A stretch of DNA of 10,382 nucleotides, taken from NCBI GenBank assembly GCA_014762585.1, contig JABURN010000202.1, forward strand, positions 1 to 10,382. Reading direction: 5' to 3'. Under the pieces are notes generated by a model that did not search any database, was not told the origin of the DNA, and saw nothing but the letters and a program-made list of their open reading frames with translations. This stretch comes from Methylophaga sp. (GTDB lineage Bacteria; Pseudomonadota; Gammaproteobacteria; Nitrosococcales; Methylophagaceae). Shown here one piece after another: positions 6,815 to 10,382 of this stretch; the first letter of the stretch is position 1; the number at the start of each line of letters is the position of its first letter. Position numbers and translations under genes: made by a program.

Positions 6815-8153
6815 AGAATGCCCATTGACTGCGCAACTGTAATACGCTCGGCTCGTCACCGTCATTGGCCCCGCCATCCACATCCAGCACATCGACATAA
6901 TTGGCGGTAAAACGCAGGGTCGGTGTCGGGTACCAGTTCATGCCCACTGTCACCGAATCGGCTTCACCGCCATCAATATCCGCATCACTCAAATCCAGCG
7001 TGCTGAAACGCAAAGCCAGTTCCCAGGCACCGATACCGCCTTCACCCACAATCGACTTGGGTGTAACACGGGCAAACTTACCGTCTTTGTACTGTCGGGA
7101 TTCCCCGGTAAGGAAATAGCTGGCCTGAGCGTACCAGCCATCAAAATCCAGATCGCGGTCAGCATCACGTTGAACTGAGGTAGTGATGTACTCCGCCTGA
7201 GCTGAAAAAGGACCTTGTACGGTGGCGATCTCGGCCCCCACTTTGAGGAAATCATTGACTGCGGCAATGGTGCCGGTATCAACAATATTCACACCAGCAA
7301 TATGAGTTTCAGGCTGCTGGCGGAAACGCGCCGAGTTGCTACCACCGGTTTCACGATAATTAAGCCCCAACCCCAGATGCAGAATTTGCGACTGCTTGTT
7401 AACAGGTGTCCAGGTCACACGACTACTCGCTCCCCAGCCTTCATCTTCGGTACCGGTACTATCACCGCTACCTACAGTATCGCCGAATAAGCCAGCCGCC
7501 AGTGTCCAGTGCTTGTGGTTTGTTGAAGCCATCATCCCGATATGTCTCCCGGCATCAAAGGCTGCCGGTAAGGCACGCTCCATAAACATGATGTCGTTGG
7601 TGCTGGTCTGGGTCTGGAGACTGAAAGGATCTCTGAAATGCCCGACTTTGAGTGCCATCTGCTCAAAGCCGTTGTAACTCAAGTAGGCATCCTTGATACC
7701 ACGACTGCCTTCATCGACAAAGTCATACTGCAGCCTGAAGCCCCAGTCATGATATAGCTTGCCCTGAAGATTCAACCGCGCCCTGCGGATATCAGTGCCA
7801 TCACCCATATCCGGTTCTCCGCCATAGGTCGATGCATCCAGTTGCAAGCGGCCGCCCAGTTTGGTTTCAAACTTGCCGTCACGACTTTTGACCTTGAGCC
7901 CGCCGTTAGTGGTGACTTCGACGTCAGAAGGCTTAGTCGCTTCGGCCAGCTTATCTTCAACTTCGGCTTTATCTTCAGCTGCCTGAGTCTGATTCTGTTT
8001 CAGCTCTGCCATCAGTCGTTGATACTGATCATCAGTGACAGTGCCGTTCTCATGCAGCATGTTAATCAGGCTCTCAATTTCAGAGCCGGCATAGCTCGGC
8101 ATCGCCGTGGCGAAACCCAAACCAGCCAGAAGCATGGTGGTTTTTAATTTCAT
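6813..8153 (-). CDS. Outer-membrane porin, phosphate-selective O/P (OprO/OprP) family
   Basis: A 446-residue outer-membrane protein. The signal peptide ends at about residue 22 (PSYA). A charged helical, probably coiled-coil, segment (about 24-75, ending in repeated KAEVEDKLAEA-type residues) is a common N-terminal trimerisation element of this family. The remainder is a run of amphipathic beta strands starting KFETKLGGRLQLDAS (about 94-108), with RRARLNLQGKLYHDWGFRLQ split near 123-142, and ending in QWAF. The terminal Phe is the BAM recognition signal. These features fit porin O/P (PF07396), which in Pseudomonas gives anion-selective channels for phosphate and polyphosphate. The gene starts six bases after AGGG (8163-8160), is divergent from the ModE-like regulator and lies 72 bp upstream of tupA. 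That context suggests the passage of molybdate or tungstate, which is an inference. Confidence 0.88.
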   Translation of the reverse strand: MKLKTTMLLAGLGFATAMPSYAGSEIESLINMLHENGTVTDDQYQRLMAELKQNQTQAAEDKAEVEDKLAEATKPSDVEVTTNGGLKVKSRDGKFETKLGGRLQLDASTYGGEPDMGDGTDIRRARLNLQGKLYHDWGFRLQYDFVDEGSRGIKDAYLSYNGFEQMALKVGHFRDPFSLQTQTSTNDIMFMERALPAAFDAGRHIGMMASTNHKHWTLAAGLFGDTVGSGDSTGTEDEGWGASSRVTWTPVNKQSQILHLGLGLNYRETGGSNSARFRQQPETHIAGVNIVDTGTIAAVNDFLKVGAEIATVQGPFSAQAEYITTSVQRDADRDLDFDGWYAQASYFLTGESRQYKDGKFARVTPKSIVGEGGIGAWELALRFSTLDLSDADIDGGEADSVTVGMNWYPTPTLRFTANYVDVLDVDGGANDGDEPSVLQLRSQWAF

Positions 8154-8272
8154 TCTTTTCCCTGCGCTTAATTAATGTTTTTAATATGATTTAACAAGCA
8201 TATATATACTCATTGAACAGCAGTATAATCAGCTAAAACCGCCATTTTAAATATGAATAAATACGCATAAAT
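8154..8272. promoter_or_regulatory. Divergent porin / regulator promoter region
   Basis: A very AT-rich 119-bp spacer. On the plus strand a perfect -10 box TATAAT (8224-8229) lacks a good -35. On the minus strand the overlapping TATACT (8227-8222) is a near-perfect -10, with TTAAAA (8250-8245) as a weak -35 at 17 bp. The overlap means both genes probably cannot fire at once and may be switched by one protein. I see no exact ModE consensus operator. An imperfect inverted pair TATAC (8205-8209) and GTATA (8223-8227) and the tandem repeats at 8248-8277 are the candidate binding sites. Confidence 0.45.
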
Positions 8273-8277
8273 ATGGA
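8248..8277. repeat. Three 10-bp tandem repeats (TAAATAYGNA) at the regulator start
   Basis: The copies are TAAATATGAA (8248-8257), TAAATACGCA (8258-8267) and TAAATATGGA (8268-8277). Eight of ten positions are invariant and one varies only between C and T. The spacing of one helical turn places every copy on the same face of the DNA. The last copy contains the start codon of the regulator. A related TTAATATGAT (8181-8190) lies on the porin side. This may be an operator for autoregulation. Confidence 0.6.
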
Positions 8278-9343
8278 TATCAAAATCAATTTCCACTGGC
8301 AGATGAGTCAGCACGGTGAAAAACACGACATCGATGCAATCCTGTTTCAGTTGCTGGAAGCGGTGCAGACAGAAGGTTCGCTGAAAAAAGCGACCGACCT
8401 GCTCGGCGTGTCTTATCGCTTTGCCTGGGGACTGGTGAACAAATGGGAAGCTTTACTCGGCCATCCGCTGGTGATACTGGAACGCGGACGGGGTGCCAGG
8501 CTGGCCCCTGCCGGTGAAAAGCTAATGCATGGTAATCGTCATCTTACAGCAGCGTTTTCACCTGAACTGGATAATTTTTCCACCCAGTTCAAGCGCGAGT
8601 TTGAGACCATTCTCAACCGCAATCATGCTGAAGGTTTTAACATCTTTGCCAGTCATGGTCTGGCGGTCGGTGCCTTGCGCGACCTGATCAATCAGCAGTC
8701 TGATTTTCAATTGGATCTGCATTTCCATGGCAGCCTGGAAAGCCTGCGTGCGCTGCGTAACGGTGACTGTCATATCGCCGGCTTCCATATTCCGGTGGGT
8801 GAACTGGGGCATCAGGTCAAGCAGGATTACCTCGAAATTCTGAGTGAAGATGCGCATCAGCTTATCTATGTGGTGAGACGCAACCAGGGACTGATGGTTG
8901 CCAGCGGCAACCCGAAACAGGTCAAAGATATTCACTCTCTGGCTGATGAGAGGCTGACTTTTATCAATCGTCAGGCTGACTCCGGCACCCGGCTGTTGTT
9001 TGATCAGTTACTGCAGGTCAATCAGGTACCGGCCAGCCAGATTAAAGGCTATCTGCATGAAGAGTTCACGCACATGGCTGTCGCGGCGATGGTCGCCAGT
9101 GGCGCTGCCGATGTCGGTTTCGGCATTGCACCCATGGCCGACAAATTCAGCCTCGAATTCATTCCGCTGGTCTGGGAGCATTACTGTCTGGCAGTACCGC
9201 GTCAGTTGATTGAAGATGAACGGGTCAGTGAGATTATTTCGCTGCTCAAAAGTCAGGCCTTCCATGACAACCTCGCCGGTTACTCCGGCTACGACACCTC
9301 ACGATCCGGAGAAATGGTCAGCTTTAAAGAGATTTTCGGCTAA
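8273..9343 (+). CDS. ModE-like HTH regulator fused to a PBP-like sensor domain
   Basis: A 356-residue cytoplasmic protein. Residues 18-90 form a winged helix of the ModE/LysR N-terminal type: [20 protein letters not shown] (34-53) is the helix-turn-helix, and [12 protein letters not shown] (70-81) the wing. Residues about 122-340 form a PBP-like domain (PF12727 type) with [10 protein letters not shown] (126-135), [20 protein letters not shown] (151-170), RQADSGTR (233-240) and [11 protein letters not shown] (275-285). Classical ModE instead uses C-terminal molybdate-binding MOP/TOBE domains, which are missing here, so the ligand should bind in the PBP cleft. The divergent porin-tupA genes and nearby moa genes point to molybdate or tungstate as ligand. 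No Shine-Dalgarno site precedes the ATG. Its stop codon overlaps the end of moaC by 4 bp on the opposite strand, with no terminator between them. Confidence 0.88.
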   Translation: MDIKINFHWQMSQHGEKHDIDAILFQLLEAVQTEGSLKKATDLLGVSYRFAWGLVNKWEALLGHPLVILERGRGARLAPAGEKLMHGNRHLTAAFSPELDNFSTQFKREFETILNRNHAEGFNIFASHGLAVGALRDLINQQSDFQLDLHFHGSLESLRALRNGDCHIAGFHIPVGELGHQVKQDYLEILSEDAHQLIYVVRRNQGLMVASGNPKQVKDIHSLADERLTFINRQADSGTRLLFDQLLQVNQVPASQIKGYLHEEFTHMAVAAMVASGAADVGFGIAPMADKFSLEFIPLVWEHYCLAVPRQLIEDERVSEIISLLKSQAFHDNLAGYSGYDTSRSGEMVSFKEIFG

Positions 9344-9816
9344 TCCCGCTGCCAGTGTCCGCTCTTACCACCCGCTTTTTCCAGCAGGCGAATATTGCTC
9401 ATGATCATGCCGCGGTCGACCGCCTTGCACATGTCATAAATTGTCAGCAGGCATACCTGAACCGCTGTCAGGGCTTCCATCTCCACACCGGTCTGACCAC
9501 TGGTGCCGACCAGAGCCTGACAATGTACGGCTGAGTTTTCCGGGTCCAGCTCAAACTCGATAGAGACCTTGCTCAGCGCCAGCGGGTGGCATAAAGGTAC
9601 TAAATCCGAGGTTTTCTTGGCCGCCATGATGCCGGCGATCCTGGCAATGCCCAGTACATCGCCTTTTTTATGGCCGCCCGCTTCAATCAGCCTGAAGGTC
9701 TCAGGCAACATCGAAATCGTGCCGGCTGCCACCGCAATGCGGTCAGTGACCTGCTTGCCGCCAACATCGACCATATGGGCTTCACCGGCCTGATTAAAAT
9801 GGGTTAACTCCGCCAT
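9340..9816 (-). CDS. moaC: Cyclic pyranopterin monophosphate synthase MoaC
   Basis: A 158-residue protein that, with MoaA, makes cyclic pyranopterin monophosphate from GTP, the first step of molybdopterin synthesis. The active-site residues are all present and fall on E. coli numbering: Lys51 in GGHKKGD, His77 in LCHPL, Glu112 and Glu114 in EMEAL, Asp128 and Lys131 in [10 protein letters not shown]. The segment [20 protein letters not shown] is the family core. Length is normal (E. coli 161). The frame stays open far upstream to 10242, but that stretch is the antisense of moaD and moaE; the ATG at 9816 is preceded by AGGA (9831-9828) and gives the standard N-terminus. It is divergent from moaD-moaE rather than in front of them. 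Confidence 0.95.
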   Translation of the reverse strand: MAELTHFNQAGEAHMVDVGGKQVTDRIAVAAGTISMLPETFRLIEAGGHKKGDVLGIARIAGIMAAKKTSDLVPLCHPLALSKVSIEFELDPENSAVHCQALVGTSGQTGVEMEALTAVQVCLLTIYDMCKAVDRGMIMSNIRLLEKAGGKSGHWQRD

Positions 9817-9831
9817 TGCAAGTGTTATCCT

Positions 9832-9860
9832 ACTATTTTGAAATTTGCTGAAACAATCAA
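9832..9860 (-). promoter_or_regulatory. Candidate sigma70 promoter of moaC
   Basis: On the minus strand TTGATT (9860-9855) and AATAGT (9837-9832) are spaced by exactly 17 bp, each matching four of six consensus bases. Transcription would begin only a dozen or so bases before moaC. The -35 box ends four bases before the moaD start codon, so this promoter overlaps the moaD leader. Sequence match only. Confidence 0.35.
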
Positions 9861-9864
9861 CCAG

Positions 9865-10092
9865 ATGAGTATCCAAGTCAAATTTTTTGCCAGTTTGCGT
9901 GACAAAATCGGCAAGTCCGAAGTTGAGCTGAGTGCCGCCAAAACCACCGGTGAGGCTTGGGACCAGGCCACCGAAAATGCGCCGCGTCCTGATAATGTGC
10001 TGGTCGCGATTAATCTTGAATATGCCCGCTTCGATGACCCGGTGGAAGACGGCGACGAAGTGGCTTTCTTCCCGCCGGTAACCGGGGGCTGA
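9865..10092 (+). CDS. moaD: Molybdopterin synthase small subunit MoaD
   Basis: A 75-residue ubiquitin-like sulfur carrier. It begins with the family pattern [13 protein letters not shown] (4-16) and ends with FFPPVTGG (68-75). The terminal Gly-Gly is adenylated by MoeB and thiocarboxylated, and then inserts into MoaE to deliver sulfur to the pterin. [20 protein letters not shown] is the usual segment before the tail. The ATG at 9865 gives the canonical length; an in-frame TTG at 9838 would add nine residues with no family match. There is no clear Shine-Dalgarno site. moaE starts one base after the stop codon, so the two synthase subunits are co-translated. The 48-bp gap to divergent moaC must hold both promoters unless moaD is read from within moaC. 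Confidence 0.93.
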   Translation: MSIQVKFFASLRDKIGKSEVELSAAKTTGEAWDQATENAPRPDNVLVAINLEYARFDDPVEDGDEVAFFPPVTGG

Positions 10093-10093
10093 G

Positions 10094-10382
10094 ATGAGCA
10101 GCTGGGTCAGTGAACATGACATCGACCCCTGGCAGCTTATTGCCACACAGGAGACAAACCTGAAGCAAGCGGGTCGCTTTGGTGCTATCGGCAGTTTTGT
10201 CGGCACCATGCGTGACTTCAGTGACCGCGAAGGTCTCAGCAAAATGCGGCTGGAGCATTATCCGGCGATGACCGAACAATACCTGCAGAAACTGGAACAG
10301 CAGGCGCGGGAACAATGGCCTTTGCTGGATTGCCTTATCGTCCATCGCGTCGGCGCTATCTACCCCGGCGATGCGATTGTGG
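10094..10382 (+). CDS. moaE: Molybdopterin synthase catalytic subunit MoaE, partial (3' end beyond window)
   Basis: The first 96 codons of MoaE, which adds two sulfurs to cyclic pyranopterin monophosphate to give molybdopterin. Visible family segments are [15 protein letters not shown] (27-41), [15 protein letters not shown] (53-67) and [13 protein letters not shown] (84-96). The catalytic lysines of E. coli MoaE (near residues 119 and 126) would lie past the window end and cannot be checked. The start is ATG at 10094, one base after the moaD TGA, with the G-rich 3' end of moaD (codons for the Gly-Gly tail) as a possible ribosome site. Confidence 0.94.
   Translation, partial: MSSWVSEHDIDPWQLIATQETNLKQAGRFGAIGSFVGTMRDFSDREGLSKMRLEHYPAMTEQYLQKLEQQAREQWPLLDCLIVHRVGAIYPGDAIV

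Noticed and set aside
8168..8175. TTAATTAA palindrome in the porin leader as an operator
   Set aside because: Only 8 bp and pure AT in a very AT-rich spacer; no support for function.
9817..10242. Upstream extension of the moaC reading frame to a 300-residue protein
   Set aside because: The extra 142 codons are antisense to moaD and moaE, match nothing in the MoaC family, and a canonical start with AGGA upstream exists at 9816.
1..10382. Mobile element, phage defence system or CRISPR in the window
   Set aside because: I see no transposase, integrase, terminal repeats, target duplications, spacer arrays or known defence domains; all genes fit a stable chromosomal region.

Overview
The window reads as chromosomal DNA of a Gram-negative proteobacterium, most likely a gammaproteobacterium. 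The evidence is an outer-membrane porin, a DUF2333 protein (a family I know mainly from Gammaproteobacteria), secreted proteins with Sec signals, and E. coli-like MoaC residue numbering. Genes are tightly packed on both strands, base composition is even, and I see no insertion sequence, phage gene, tRNA, rRNA or CRISPR array. Genus cannot be read from the sequence alone.

Left part (1-4126, minus strand): a four-gene operon transcribed right to left. It encodes an ABC ATPase, an ABC-2 permease, a large GldG-like auxiliary membrane protein and, cut by the window edge, a DUF4340 protein. This is the GldA/GldF/GldG-type exporter set that is widespread in non-gliding proteobacteria and has no settled substrate. 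A divergent spacer (4127-4284) separates it from a DUF2333 membrane protein gene on the plus strand, which ends at a clear intrinsic terminator.

Middle (5408-5934): a small periplasmic c-type cytochrome gene on the plus strand, with a 16-bp perfect palindrome in its leader. It is convergent with the next block across a shared hairpin terminator.

Right part (5934-10382): a molybdenum/tungsten oxyanion and cofactor block. A phosphate-selective-type (OprO/OprP family) porin gene lies upstream of a tungstate-binding protein gene (tupA) on the minus strand. Divergent from the porin is a regulator that fuses a ModE-like DNA-binding domain to a periplasmic-binding-protein-like sensor domain. The regulator converges on moaC with interlocked stop codons. 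moaC in turn is divergent from moaD and moaE, which is cut by the window end. MoaC, MoaD and MoaE build molybdopterin, the ligand that holds Mo or W in enzymes, so uptake, sensing and use of the metal appear to be grouped here. The TupB permease and TupC ATPase are absent from the window.

Most notable are the porin-tupA pairing, which suggests a dedicated outer-membrane route for tungstate or molybdate; an RxxDSGT motif shared by TupA and the regulator's sensor domain; and three 10-bp tandem repeats running into the regulator's start codon.
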